A DNA stretch of 64,000 nucleotides from Udeniomyces pyricola (GCA_039545295.1 BCIK01000006.1:620001-684000); one strand, 5' to 3'; positions 1-12,654 are shown, counted from the stretch's first letter. The notes: generated from the sequence alone by a model not told the origin. Program-made: numbers and translations.

Positions 1-428
1 GGCGAGTTGAAGATTTCCTGGAGCGATGAAGAAGAGATGGAAGATACATATCAGCTCGACAAGTTCGAGAATGAACGTCTTCGAAAGTGTAAGGAGAGAA
101 GTGCAGGAAGGGCGCAAGAAGAAGGAGGAGGGGTTCAAAGCAACGATAGAGAGATAGGAAAGCCATGTCCCTGGCGCTTTCATCTTCCGCCGTGCTTGAA
201 TGACTCGACTGTCTTGACCCATTCCTCCGTGACCAAGATCAACAAGAACGACATGCAGCGTCGAGACCTCACCGGCAACACGACCAAATCCGGCTTCTTG
301 TCCTCCCCACCTGCCGAGGCCTTCAAGACCATCTCCCTGGCGCGTTTGAGGTTGGCCGTCTTATCTTTGGTCGTCCCGCCGAGTTGGATGAGCGCGAGAC
401 GGAAGGGCTGAGCTTTGATGGATGCCAT
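1..428 (-). CDS. NIT2: Nitrilase-superfamily amidase (NIT2/NIT3-like), 5' part only
   Basis: Carbon-nitrogen hydrolase of the NIT2/NIT3 branch (omega-amidase or deaminated-glutathione amidase), normally a cytosolic enzyme of about 280-310 residues. Only the first 58 residues are inside the window. Exon 1 is 428..273 (52 codons) and ends with the strand LVVLP. A 255-bp intron (272..18, GTGAGG...CAG) follows. Exon 2 starts at 17 and encodes EIFNSP before the window edge. Joined, this gives VVLPEIFNSP, the family signature in which the Glu is the first residue of the Glu-Lys-Cys catalytic triad; the Lys and Cys lie outside. The N-terminal FRLALIQLGG strand is also typical. The ATG at 428 is the first in frame. 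Family assignment is solid; the exact substrate class cannot be decided from this fragment. Confidence 0.88.
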
Positions 429-1413
429 TGTGGGTGTATATGTATGTGTATGGGGAGGGGGGGGGGGAAGAGAAAAGGGAAAGGCTGGTGGTGAGGTAGA
501 GAGGAAAAAGACGGGGGAGATGAGGTGGGGGTGACTGTCGTATGACAGAAGGGCAGGACCGGTTTTAGGTGAGGAGTGGGAGTTTTCGGCTGTAAGCGAA
601 ATGTTAAATGCCGATGGTTTGTTTTCCGATGGAAAAGGCCGATGACGCCTAAGCTCGGCAGGACATTATCCGACTGATTCATGATTGATTGTATACATAT
701 ATGTTACATACTCACCACCATTAATCGATACATGTAGCCCACCTAGCTAGTCCTTGCTAACCCTCCCTGTTCATCTCAAACCCAAACCTACATACACGAC
801 ATCCAATTATATCCTTCATCCAACATCCAGCGCGCGCGCGTGGTTCGGGCGGCGTAAGGTACGTGATGATAGGTAATAATTAGCCTGGGGTATGAACGAT
901 ACATGAATAACAACGAAAAAAAAGAAAGAGAACTCGTCTTGCAAAGACGAAATCGAACGGAAAAGTACGTAGGGTTGAGGTGGGCATGCGTGTGGGGGGG
1001 GGGGGGGGTGGCACGATTGAGAAAAATCGAACATGATCGGGGGCACGAAAGAAAAAAAAGAAAGGAATAGTGATAGAATGTGGATATTGAATATATATAT
1101 ATATGATAAGACGTGTCGAGGCCGGTTGAAGCAAAGAAAGGAAGATAAAAAAAAATAAAAATAAGAATATGCGTGTGTGTGAGTGAGTGTGAGTGTGAGT
1201 ACGGGTGTGTGTATAAATGTGTCCGGGTTCGAGTAAAATTAAAAGAACAAAAGGTAGAAAGGAGGGGAAGGATATAGAAGGGAAACCAAACCAAACCAAA
1301 ACCGAGAGACAGGATACGACCCCATGAAACCCAAAGAAAAAGCCAAACCCGTCCCCTTCCTCCTCCTCCCCCTTTGATGTCCTCCTCCCCCTACATCAGT
1401 CGACATCAGACAC
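429..1413. other. Intergenic: nitrilase promoter and downstream flank of the 1626-residue gene
   Basis: No coding exon is supported here. The stretch holds simple sequence: a G run near 458-470, GC alternation near 831-840, a run of about 15 G near 994-1008, an AT dinucleotide run near 1089-1103 and a GT/GA-rich tract near 1171-1215. ORFs on the minus strand are translations of these repeats. Confidence 0.7.
1171..1215. repeat. GT/GAGT-rich microsatellite tract
   Basis: Imperfect gtgt/gagt repeats of about 45 bp in the 3' flank of the low-complexity gene. Confidence 0.6.
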
Positions 1414-4400
1414 TCACAACGCCAAACCCTCGACGACTTCCCTTCCCCATCCACTCAACCCACTCCAATCCCCCCTCTCCTGTTCCTGCTCCTGCTCTAC
1501 CTCCTCTTCCTCTCTCACCCCCTCCTCTCTCCCATTCTCCCCACTCTCCCCACTCCTCATTCCACCCACCGACGCGCCACCTCCTCCTCCTCCTCCTCCT
1601 CCTCCAACCCTAGCAAAAGCCCACTGAACCGGTCTCTCATCTCCTCTCCTCCCCCTCCTCAACACCTGAACTTCTGCCAATTCCAACACCGACGAACTCG
1701 TCGAGCTCGACGACATCATCGACGAGATCGAGGACGAATGCGAATGGGTCGTCGTCGTCGTCGTCGAAGACGACTCAATCGACGATCGCGTCGAGGTCGA
1801 AGGTGGAAGTGTCCCTCGTTTCATCGTCGGCCCGAACCCTGAAAGAGTCGGAGAGGAAGGCGCGGTGGTGGTGGTGGTGGTGGTGGGAACAAAAGAAGTC
1901 AAAGCGGTAGGTGTGGAACTCGGTGACTTTGTCGATGACGATGATGCCAATGATGATGATGAGCCAGGCGAAAGACTAAACACGGGTGAATCCACTCCAT
2001 CATCCTCTCTTTGCTCCTCCACAACAACGACACCACCACCACCACCCATAAACACCTGCGAATCCTCTCTAACTTTCCTACTACCCGCCTCTTCCAATTT
2101 CGTCTTCTCCCTCTCGCCCCATCGCCTCGCCTTCTCCGGCAAGTCCCCCGTACTGCACGAGCTCAAGTAGAACGGTCTCCTATGGTCCCTCACGAGCGTC
2201 GATGCCGTCGTCATACTCGATCCCGAACCCGCTCCTCGGAGCACATACAAACTCGGCGTCGACATCGACACCGGTGGAGGCCCCCCCATCTTGTCAGACC
2301 CAAGTTCGCGGGTGGACGCCAAATGAGCAGTCGACGATAGTTCGAGTCCGAGACCGAGACCGGAAAGGAGAGGGGCCGAAGTTGAGGTCGATGTCGTAGA
2401 AAGACGGGGTTCAATAGGAGTCGTCGTCGTCGACGTCGTGTTAGGCATCATCCTCATCATCTTCGCGGGTGACGACGACGACGACTCCTGGGTCGTGCCG
2501 ATGGTTGAGATCGTCGTCGGAGGCAGTGGGAATCCAGACAACTGCGACGGCGAGTTGAGCAAGAACGATTGTCTCGACGAGGTCATCGAGAACAACGAGG
2601 AGTTGGAAACCGAGTTAGGAATCGAAGCGTTGGGTCGGGGCGTCGTGGTCATCATCGTCGTCGTCATGGTGGCGGTGAGGGACATGGGATCGATGTTGGG
2701 TGAAGAAGGCGTTGGAGACGGAGGCCCAAACGCCGATCGATGAGTATCGTCCACTCCATCTTGATCGTCGTTATCATAGGTGAACGAAAAGGTGGGAGAC
2801 GTGCCATGGTGAGGACTGGAAACAGAGCAAACACCAGACGCCATGGTCGAGCTGCCTGGGGGTTCCGAAGTGACGATCGTCGGAAGGGTCGTGAACGGTG
2901 CGGGTCGGGCCTCTTTTCCCTCTGCTCCTTCGTCCGGAACAACGACATCGTCCAACGACAGCGACTGAATCATGATTCGCAAGGCGTCTTCCGTGCTCCT
3001 CTCTCCCTCCTTCTCATCTCCTTCCTGATCCATCAATGTCGGCGATCCAACGACGCTACTGCTCGCGCTGACACCGTCTTTTGCCGTGCTGTATTCGAGG
3101 CTCCAGTTGGAGTCGGCAGTGGTCATGGTCGTCGTCGAGCTCGAGGTCGAAGTCGCAAAAGCAGAGGAAGAAGAGGACGACGTAGAAGCGGTGGTGGCAC
3201 AAGAAGGAAGGGAACGAAGCGTAGTGCGACTGTTGAGATCTCCTACAGAGTCGTTATTGGCGAGCGCACGTTCGTCCGTCAAGGGATGATCATGAGGAGT
3301 GGAATCGTAGGACCGAGGATCGTTCGTGCCTTCCTCGTTCCCAGGTTCGTCGTGAGGTTCGACGGGTGGGCCAAGCTCAATTCTGGCCGAGAGTGATTGA
3401 TGAAGCATGGTCGGAGGGTGGATCGTATGAACTGATGACCTTCCATCGTCATCTTCCATCAGTGACGACGGTGAGACGGATCGGTTCGCCAAACATTCCA
3501 AGATACCCTCGCGGGGATGGATGCTCCCAACGTTGATCTCCTCCCGTGGCGAATCCACAGCTTCTGCTGCTGCTACTTCTTCTTCTTCCTCGACCGAGTC
3601 CTCGAAGGCATCCTTCCTTTCGTCATCGCCCACACAACTTGATCTCCACTGCCTGACCATGACCCCATCCGGTCGCGCTGGCAACGGCACCCTCGGAGGA
3701 CTAGTCAATGGCGCGTTCATCCTCCCTCCGCTTTCAACCCTGGGCAAAGACGGCCGAGACGAGCTCGAGGTCATCCCGACCGACGACGTCGAGATCATGA
3801 CCGGAGGAGTACTCAATCCACTCAAAGCCGTCAACGGACTCTTCCTTTCCCATCCCGGATGGCCAACTTCCCCAGCTTGCCCTGATCCCCCCACGTATCG
3901 TCTTTCCACCCCATTCTCGTCCTCATGTGCATCTTCCACCGCATCATCTTCATCTTCTCCCATCAAAGACTCGGGGGAGGAAAAGAGCCCGACGGACGAG
4001 GCCGAGAACGACAGATCGAGTTTTGGCGAAGGGATATGGGACGGTAGATATGATGGAGACTGAGGGGACGAGAAGGAGGCCGAGGAAGGAGTAGTCGTTG
4101 GAGAGTCAAAAGCAGAGCAGGAAGACGACGATCCAGTTGCAGTGATGACGGTGGTAGCGGCAGAACCCGGGTCGGAGTAAGCGGTGGCCGGGGCGATAGG
4201 AGTGGAAGCGGAAGGCGAATGAGGGGGAGAGGACGAGAAGAAGTCGGACGGCGGCAGACCGACGCTGCCTGTGGAAGAAGGCATCTGCGGGCTTCCCAGA
4301 GTGAATCCATCCTCGTCACCTTGAGGAGCGTCACCAGATGGAATGGCGTTGACCGAGACTCGAGACGAGGAGGGATGCCTCTCTTGCTGATTCGCCCTCT

Positions 4401-6620
4401 CGGCTTCCATGCGGCTCATCAGGTCACCCCTGACTGCTCTGTTTTGCTCGGTCATCGATGACGACGATGACATCGAACCAATTTCTTGAGACGGGCCGAT
4501 CGAAGAGGGTGGAGGAGGCGGGACTTCGTCATTTCCGGACCAACCATCGACGTTCCTTCCAACTTTCCCTTCATCCTCCCCGTCTTTTGCAGCGTTGACG
4601 TCCGGCGTCGCAGGAACGATGACGAGCATAGGCAGGTCCGTCAGCTGCATCGGTTCGCGTACTTGAGGCGGCCTCAACCCGAGCGTCAAGCTCAGAGTCA
4701 AGGGGTCTTCGAAATCCGGGCGCGTCGACGTATGCATCATTCCGGACTTGGAAGTCACAAGGATAGCGGGTGGATTGGGGCGCGGAGGCTGAGGCCGGGA
4801 GGACGAGGGGAAGGAAGGTCGATGGATTGAGACAGGGGGAGCTGGTGGAGGGGGCCCAGCTTGGTATGAGTGAGGATGAGGGTGAGCTGGACCGATGGGA
4901 CTGGAAGCGGAGCGAGGGGCAGACGGGCCAGGTGATGTGGACGGTGGGTAAACCGAGAAGGAAACGTGTCGAGGTGGAGGATGATGATGGAACGCCATGT
5001 CATCCCTCGTCGGACGGCTAGGCGCAGCGGAACCTGCCGCCGACGTCTCAAACGTCGGGAGGTGTGACATACTGCCGAAACCAACGAAGCCAAAAGAGAT
5101 CAGTTAGCCATCCGCCATACACACTACAGTGAACACACCGCATAACTGAAAGCGAGAACGCTGGGCTCGGTCCGGTTATACACACCTACGACTTCTTTTC
5201 CGTCCATGTCCGAGTTTAAACACCCCCGTCACTCCTCCTCTTGTTGAAGGCGCAGCAGCGACTGGCGCGTTGACCACTTCTCTCTTGCCCAGACTGCCTG
5301 GCGCACCTCCTGCACCGACGCCAAATCCCCATCCAGCGTGACCGTTCATCCCTGGACTGCCACTTCCAGTACGACGCGTTGAAACAAACCGCGCGGCGGG
5401 TGGGCTGTTGGTACCGATGCGTTCCAAGCTCGATCGTCCGACGGGCGCCGAACCGGGGAGTGTCGGGGAGAAGGAGCGTTGTTGGGTTGTATGCCCAGGT
5501 TGACGAGATTGGTAGTGATTGGTGGGGATGGACTCGGACGCATGACGATCATGGGGACCGCCATGCGAGGACGCCGACGAAGGTGGTTGAGTAGGGCGTC
5601 CGAGACCGAGGGAGGAGTGTGACTGCGAGTGCGCATGAGGATACGGATGGGTCGATGGTTTCTGCTGGGAGAGAACGAGAGAACGACGAGACGACGCGTT
5701 TTATTTTATTTTGTTTCCAAAGCCAACAGACAAGGAGGAAAGGACGGAAGAAGAAAGGGTGGTCAAGGGGTGAAAACAGGGTGAAAACAGGGTCAGTTGA
5801 TTGATTTGGACCCGGGCTGAGAGAAAGAGAGAGAGAGAAAGCATAGGTGGGACAAGTGAGGGAGGGGCTGTCTCACCGAGCTTCCGGCCTTGGTCCAGTC
5901 GTAGTCCTCGCCGAAGAATTGAGCACTCCTCGAGCCTCTACTCGCATGGCCATACTGGGTCGGATGAGCTGTGTTGGGTAAAGGCGGTTGACCGAGGATT
6001 GGCGAGGCACCTGAGAGCGAACCAGATCGGGGAGAGGGACGGCCGGCGTAGGTCGATTGACGAGCTCGAGCTTGTGTCGGAGCGACGGCGACGGCGGGCC
6101 CCGGAGTGTTGTGGGCGGTCGAGTTCTGGAGAGGCGGATAACTCGACGCGGGGGCGGACGACGGATGATGGGTAGGATGATGAGGGTGACGAGGTTCTGA
6201 GTGATGGTGGGGGTGAGGCTGAGGGTGAGGGTGATGCTGGGGCTGGCGAGAAGGGTGGTGCTGGTGAGGATGGGAAGAAGAAACAAGACCGGAAGCTCGG
6301 CCGGACGCGTCGCGGAGGGAAGAGGCGCCCGAGTTGTTAGTGGTGCTTGGGCCGGGGCTGATGAGGCTGCTCGCGCTCGCCTTGCGTTTCCAGAACTTGA
6401 AGGACGAGCCAGAGGATGGATGAGGAGAAGATGAGGTGGCCGAAGCAAAGGAAGAAGCCGAGGACGTGCCAGAGGCTGGCGTGGTGGGCGTGTTGGGACT
6501 GAGGTCGAACGCCCGGTGGTTGGGTGGAGCAGACGAAGGGTGAGGCGGGTCGCGCGGCGAGAGAGAAGGCGAGAGGTCGAGCGGCGTAGGAGGTTGTTTG
6601 CGGGAGATGGATTTGAACAT
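1414..6620 (-). CDS. Large Ser/Thr/Pro-rich low-complexity protein of unknown function
   Basis: Function not recognised. Exons 6620..5877, 5664..5186 and 5071..1414 join in frame to 1626 residues. Exon 1 ends at codon TCG before GTGAGA. The exon 2/3 junction AG|T restores Ser just before the internal Met at 5070, so that Met is probably not the start. The ATG at 6620 opens with MFKSISRKQPPTPLDL. The protein is very rich in Ser, Thr, Pro and Gly. Features seen: a basic patch KFWKRKASASS near residue 75, a His/Pro-rich segment about residues 115-150, poly-Ser and poly-Thr runs throughout, acidic clusters, and a poly-Gly run near the C-terminus. The only segments that look foldable are around residues 500-560 and the last 150 residues. 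It could be an intrinsically disordered regulatory or scaffold protein. The alternative acceptor at 5661 would drop one Gln. Strong TCG/ACG codon use creates long antisense ORFs, which are shadows. Confidence 0.72.
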
Positions 6621-7253
6621 GGAGGGGGATTAGAGGGAGGAGAGAGAGTAAGGAGGAGGAGGGAGAGAGAAGAGGGAGAAGGAAAAGACAAGACAGCAAA
6701 GACGACTAGGAGAGAGGGAGAAGAGAAAAGGACGTTGAGACTAGCTTTGGAGAGAAACAAGACACGAGAGAGAGAGAGAGAGACACTCTCGCACGAGAGA
6801 CAAGCCAGCAAGCAAGCAAGCAAGCATTCATTAAGCGCATCAAGCAGCCTTTGACTTTGCGCGCAGGCTCACCCACCCGCTTTTTACATCACACAAACAA
6901 CCCACATCACTCCCATCATCACAACACGCTCGCCCGGGGCCCCCTTTCGCTCGCGTGGTCTTTCGTGCCCTGATCGATCGACGATCATCCATCCATCCAC
7001 CACCGCCGCCATCCAAACCTTCCCACTCGTCTTGTTATTACTGCACTCATATATCTATCCGTCCGTCAGATTACACACGTCTCCCCATTAACAATACATA
7101 ATCATTCCATGATATATTCCATAGCACACACACACAAACACACACACACGCACACAAATCAACCCCCTTTTCCGTTTCTTTCTTCACCCACCATCCAGCT
7201 TATTTCATCATGCTTGGCATAATGACCAGCGTATGATACAGATATAGGCGCCA
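6621..7253. other. Intergenic: promoter of the 1626-residue gene and 3' flank of the VWA gene
   Basis: No exon supported. From 6630 to 6790 the plus strand is almost pure purine (GA-rich), so the transcript-sense strand of the minus gene has a long CT-rich leader, as is common in fungal promoters. A CA repeat lies near 7121-7155. Confidence 0.65.
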
Positions 7254-10200
7254 CTAGTTCCGCTCATCCTTCTCGTCGTACGAATCATCGATACCTGCAA
7301 ATCCAACAGACCCAAAGTCGTCGATCAGTCAGCTCAGTTGGACTCACCATCCGGGCAAAACACAAACGTGCAAACACACGCCAAACACATACCTCCAAGA
7401 GCAAGCTTCACGATCCACATGTCTGGCGTGAGCTCGATGCCCGCCTTGCGTTGCATCTCCGCGGCTGATGAGCGCAAAGAATGTCAAGTGACAAGTCAGC
7501 TTCCTCAAAGACCCATTGTCACGAGCACACCACAACTCAGGGGGAACGAAAATAGTAGTCAGAACCCGGATGAGGGTAAGACAAGTAAAGAGATGCAACG
7601 CACATTCGACTTCGTAGTTGGACGTGCAGTCCACGAGAGAACCAATCTGGGGGTGCGTATCAATCTGAGGGTAGCATCAATGTACAATATCAATGAAAAA
7701 CACATAGCGAGAACGCGTGAGTCAGTTGGCCGGCTACCCGTGAGGGGCCGTCTTTCATAGTACGTCCACAAGCGTCAGACCTATGTTGATACGGAACTCA
7801 ATACATACTTCACCCAAGAAGGCCTGAGCCTTCATATCGTTGCCAACCTGAGCGAACTGGAACGAAAGAGCATCGGGCCTGGGAATGAGGGGTGGATCAG
7901 GGATGAAAAAAATGGTTCGGCGTCCATTCAACATCACTTCTGTCGCTATCGCCATGGCACACATCAAAGACTCACCCGTATCGCGTTCGTTGGAGGGTTG
8001 AAACGGCGTTTTGGATAACGCGGAAGACCTGATCCCGGGGCTCTCCGGCCGGAGTGCCATCAGTCTGAGGTGGAACAGGTGAGGGCACAAGCAGAAGCAG
8101 AAATAAAATCGAGTCAAAGTATGATTGTTGAGATCAGCATTTGGTGCACCCATTGGGACGACGCATCACATGGATGCTCCAGTACGAAGACTTGGAAAGG
8201 AGACAAACGATGGTGATGACCAGAACGGGCTTCTGCAAACGCCCCTGCTGAGCCGGTCCAAGAACGAGGGGTTGGATGATCTGTAGGTGCATGTTCAAGC
8301 GAGCAATGTAGAAAAGGCGGTCAGATACACGGTCAGACGAAAAGCACCTCATATGGCCAGGAGAAGAGAAGATATTTATCGATCGACCGACCTTTTGGTC
8401 CAACGACGTTCCGAGGGGCGTCAAACCAGAGTACTTGATCTGGGAGAGAAGGTTCATGGCCGAAGCTTCGCTGTTGACTGGGGGGAGGAGATAATGAAAG
8501 AGAACGGAGCGTGAGCACTAGAAAACAGGGTAGACCATCACGCAGGCTCCAACGCAAGTACCATACTTACTGTTGTTGCCCTGGACATTAGAGTTCATGA
8601 ATCGGACTACAGTAGCGGTGAGGAGTACACGCGGATGGGAAAGCAAAGTGAAACAAGCATAGCGAAGGGCAGTCGTCAGCCATGAGCCGTGTGGTGTTCA
8701 CGTTGCAAAACGATGGACCAACAGACCTTGGATACCATCCTGATCAAAGAGTGCACCGACAAAGGCGATTCTGCCCAAGATGAGTTTCAGGTCATCAATT
8801 CGCTCTCCGTTCTCCTCGAAAGCCATGGAGCCTAGCCACAACACGATGAGTCGAGTGTATGAAGTCAGCATGCGCCACGAGAGTCACAGACGAATCGAAG
8901 ATGTAGAGACAAAGCAACGAACCTGAGTCGTCGACAAGAAGGATAATATCAAAGAGGGAGAGCTTGAGCTGATCGTCATTGAAGTGAGGCAAGAGAGGCA
9001 AGATTGAAGAGGAGAAACTCCAAGAGTCAGCAAGCGCGACCTTGATATCGAATGACGAGAGACGACAATTGGACGAACCAGATCGGCGGCGAGCTCCCGA
9101 GGGATGTTCCAAACAGCCATGACCTGTGTCGAAGTAAGACCGAAAACGAATCATTAGAGATTTTGGCATGAACCTCGACCAAGTAGCAAATAACAACGTC
9201 TCAGTGGAATGCCCAGGCCAAACCTTTTCGATCGCACCGCTCGCGGCGACGCGTTGGGCAATTTGGCTGAGCGATCCCGCTGAATAGATCGTCGACGAGC
9301 GAAAAAGGGTAACAAAGGGGATCGAATCAGCACAATACAAGTCAGCTATCTAGGCGAGTTCTCATCAGCCATGAATTTTCGAACTTACGAGGATAGAAGC
9401 TCGAAATTTTTTGCTCCTGGACACACTGTGCAAGGATCTGCTCGACCTGTCGAGGATCCATCGATCCTCCGCCACCTTGGTGAGGCGGTGGCTGTTGACC
9501 CGGGGGAGGATATTGCTGCTGTTGTCCCTGAGGAGGCTGACCGTATTGCTGCTGCTGCTGAGGTGGCTGACCGTACTGCTGCTGCTGCTGAGGTAGCTGA
9601 CCGTACTGCTGCTGTTGCTGGGGAGGTTGTCCATAAGGAGGTTGCTGCTGCTGCTGCTGAGGGGGAGCGCTAAGAAATCATGTGTAGAGTATGCGTCAAA
9701 AATCTTGCATATAGCCGGATGGTTTGGAACCAATCGGTCAATCGATAAACTTACCCATAGGGAGATTGGCCGGGAGGAGCACCGGATGGGGCTCTGGGGA
9801 AACCATGCACATACAAGCATAGAAGAGAAAGATGGGTCAGGTTGGGCAATCCTCGAATCGGCATGCAAATAGCTTGGCATTCCCATCTCCAAGGACTCTG
9901 GTCAGAAAATCATGATCTTACCCATATTGCGATTGCTGCTGACCCAGTTGCTGACCAGGAGGAGCACCAGGTGGAGCTCTGTTAGAATGCGAGCAGTCAA
10001 GGCAGGAAGAACCGAGCGATAGCGGCGTGAGTTCGATGACATCATCGCGAATCACAAGCGGACAGCACAGCCTCGTTTCGACTTGAAGATGGGAAAGCTA
10101 CGCGATCGCACCCGTATTGTTGTTGCTGACCGGGAGGAGGTCCGCTAGGGGCTCTGTCAGACGGATGCGAGGCACATTCATGATTGGATCAGATGAAATA

Positions 10201-10525
10201 TTCACTGCTGAGCTTGAACGAGAGAGGAAAGGTGTACCAACCCGTAAGGAGAGGACTGGGGGGGAGGGGCACCTCCGTAAGAAGGAGGTGCACTTTAGAC
10301 GAAAGGATCATGCTCGAGGTCAGCCAAAAATGTCCCATCCTCGTCGAGCCACATACCCAGTCATCATCGACTGGGTTCGACTGATTGATGAACAGCTACC
10401 CACCCATACGGATCCGGCCGGCTTTGGGGAGGAGCAGGAGGAGCTCCGTACGCGCCTTGAGGAGCACCTCCAGGCGCACCTCCTTGAGAGGCTTGAGCAG
10501 CAGCGAGCTTTGAGGCGAGACCCAT
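7254..10525 (-). CDS. VWA-domain protein with Q/P/G-rich N-terminus
   Basis: Cytoplasmic-type von Willebrand factor A protein of 456 residues; role unknown. Eighteen exons: 10525..10404, 10292..10242, 10153..10112, 9978..9922, 9793..9755, 9669..9389, 9279..9224, 9123..9079, 8968..8923, 8831..8727, 8606..8571, 8477..8392, 8280..8209, 8064..7976, 7878..7809, 7664..7604, 7464..7393, 7294..7254. Residues 1-195 are Gly/Pro/Gln-rich, with repeats of the type QQQQQYGQPP. The VWA domain covers about residues 230-430. Its metal site DxSxS is LLVDDSGSM (D244, S246, S248, split by an intron) and the downstream Thr is in GLTPLGTSLD. The strand FQFAQVGND and the C-terminus PDMWIVKLALGG...SYDEKDE fit the basidiomycete family as I remember it. 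Exons 2-5 are repeat units with identical phase. No signal peptide or membrane segment. Confidence 0.9.
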
Positions 10526-11088
10526 GACGTGTTAAGGCGATATGTAAAGGTGATAGACGAGGCGGGTGAGCCAAAGGTGGTTTGGAAGCGAAGGACGAGA
10601 TGGAGGTTGAGATGAGCGGTGCAATGATCATGAGTTATGTCGCACCGTTGTTCGCAACGCGCCAAAAGCGGTGTGTCTCGTCAGAAAGCGGTACAAGCGG
10701 CGCCTCGGCCATTGATTATATGATAATAATTGACGAACCTCGGCAGGGGAAGGCCGGCACATGCACTTGTTTGACGTATGTGCAAATCTTCTGATCAGCT
10801 CGATCGGGACTCTTGATCCTTTCCGGCGCTCTCTTATGCAATCCTTCCATGACCCATCTCAGACCTCATGTCTCTTGCATATCAATATTAATGATCAACG
10901 TACGAAATGTCGTCGCCTGATCAATTATATACCCTTTACTAGGTCCACAACATGGTCGGACTTGCGCGACATCTCATCGCCGAATAGTCTCCAACGTCGT
11001 CGATAACAACGCATCAAGGCCTACTACAAAGGCTACCATCACCGTCACCACCATCATCATCAGTCAATACACTGCAAGTAGCTCATCA
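10526..11088. promoter_or_regulatory. Divergent promoter region (VWA gene / AIG2-like gene)
   Basis: 563 bp between two divergent starts. No conserved exon and no clear TATA box at a usual distance. The sequence just upstream of the AIG2-like ATG is CA/CAT-rich (11030-11085). Confidence 0.5.
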
Positions 11089-12369
11089 ATGTCCTCTTTC
11101 TTCTTCTACGGTACTCTTCTCGTTCCCTCGGTGAGTCTAGTGCATCGACCTCTCATTCTCCCACTGCCGCGCGCATCGCGCCCGTACGTCGTGTCCCTGG
11201 TCTGCTTATACATGCCTGACCAAGCCTTTCCCTTCCATTGATCATCTCACCATACACTCCCTATATTCTTTATTCCCTTTGGGCTCAGGTCCTCTGCCGC
11301 GTCATCGAGAACGATGGGTCTCACCTCACGTTTCTATCCGTCATCGCGCCCGACTACGTCCGCTTTCACGTCAACGATGAGGACTACCCCGCGCTCATCT
11401 CGAAAGAGGACGCAGAATCGTTGCTAGAAAGGTGAGGATTGTTTTTTTTTTTTCATGCTTGAACCGAGTGAGTGTGACGGAACTGTGCAGAGGATTTGGG
11501 GGAGAAGAAGAGTATCGTTGTACCGGCGAGATTGGAGAGTTTGGGTCAGCGATGACGTTAATTATATGGTATGGTTTGAGGTTTCAAGCTGATTAAACGC
11601 ACAAAACATACTCATTAACGTCAACCCCCAAACTATCAACCCAATCTCATGCCTGACAACACAACTATCCCTTTTGACTGACCGTTGGAACAAAACAAAA
11701 ACAAAACAAAAACAAAACCAAAACCAAAACAAAACAAAAACGCTCACTTCTGCAAGGTCCCTCCTTTCGTCCGAACGTCAAACCCGCGGCACGCTCGTCC
11801 ACAACCTCACCCATGACGACGTAGCCAAACTGGCATATTTCGAAGGAGACGAATACACGATCTCCGACATCTCCGTCAAAGCTCTCTCCGCCAACGATGC
11901 AATACCCCGTCGGATCAACCAACACCGCGTCCAGTCCGAGACTGTAGAAAATGTGGTAGTGGCCATAGACGACAAGTGCGAAGCCAACCATGGCGATGGC
12001 GACCGACCCGTCTTGGGTCGATCGAGCCCGTCAGCTGTTGATAGTAAGATAGCGTGTCAGACGTTTCTCTGGACGGACGGGTTGACCAAATTGAAGCCTG
12101 GTAGGCAATGGGAGTGAGTCGTCCCGTTTTATCCATATCATCCTGATCGTCATGCATACTCATCAAGCAGACCGCCACGCTACTGCAGCGCTGAACGTCC
12201 TATCACTTTCTGATCTGATCTGACCTGACTTTGATCATCAACTTCCCATGATAACTAACGATCATGTCTCGACCGTCTTGTTTCCCGCAGTTTCAACGCG
12301 TTCTTGAGGGCCAAGTCCCACCTGTGGTCCTCGGCTGTGCCATACGACACCTCTTCTCACCCTCCTTGA
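11089..12369 (+). CDS. AIG2-like gamma-glutamylcyclotransferase-fold protein
   Basis: Probable gamma-glutamylamine cyclotransferase/AIG2 family protein of 206 residues. Exons 11089..11130, 11289..11431, 11757..12113 and 12291..12369. The N-terminus MSSFFFYGTLLVPS has the family YGTL loop that binds the substrate. The middle RGTLVHNLTHDDV and YFEGDEYT match the conserved strand and the FEGDEY motif, whose Glu is the general base in this fold. The junction GA|T gives WDFNAFLRAK near the C-terminus, as usual in the family. Intron 2 (11432..11756, 325 bp) is unusually long for this gene and contains a well-framed candidate exon at 11491..11544 (see findings). The physiological substrate is not deducible. 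Confidence 0.88.
11690..11742 (+). repeat. CAAAA-rich repeat in AIG2-like intron 2
   Basis: Imperfect (CAAAA)n tract of about 50 bp that ends about 15 bp before the 3' splice site at 11756. It replaces the usual polypyrimidine tract. Confidence 0.7.
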
Positions 12370-12654
12370 CAATGAACAAATTTCCTTCGCTACAGTAAAT
12401 CCAGGAGACAGATGAGGGCATGTCTAACTGCTGATGATGGTGATGATGAAGCGGCTCATACAAGTCTAGGAGAGCAATGCCCAGCTGTTGTCAGGAGGCG
12501 ACTATCGACCGCCTGTGAATGCTCGTAGATTGCGAAACCTAGCGATACATGTACATACTTCTCGCCATGAATTAACGTCCTCTCGCCTACCTTCCAAACA
12601 CGCCCTCACCCCCGGCCATCCCCACCATTCCCACTTTCACCTAGCCTGTTCCTT

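Noticed and set aside
1222..1240. GGGTTCGAG, resembling a tRNA B box
   Set aside because: No A box upstream at a usual distance and no acceptor-stem complementarity seen; not a tRNA.
2740..3396. 218-codon plus-strand ORF opposite the low-complexity gene
   Set aside because: Produced by TCG/GAC codon bias of the minus-strand gene; Arg/Gly-rich composition with no motif.
5346..5636. Alternative frame ORF of 96 codons at exon 2 of the low-complexity gene
   Set aside because: Out of frame with exon 3; the frame containing LERIGTNSPP joins correctly on both sides.
7121..7155. CA repeat that might suggest a regularly spaced array
   Set aside because: Plain dinucleotide microsatellite; no direct repeats with unique spacers anywhere in the window, so no CRISPR array.
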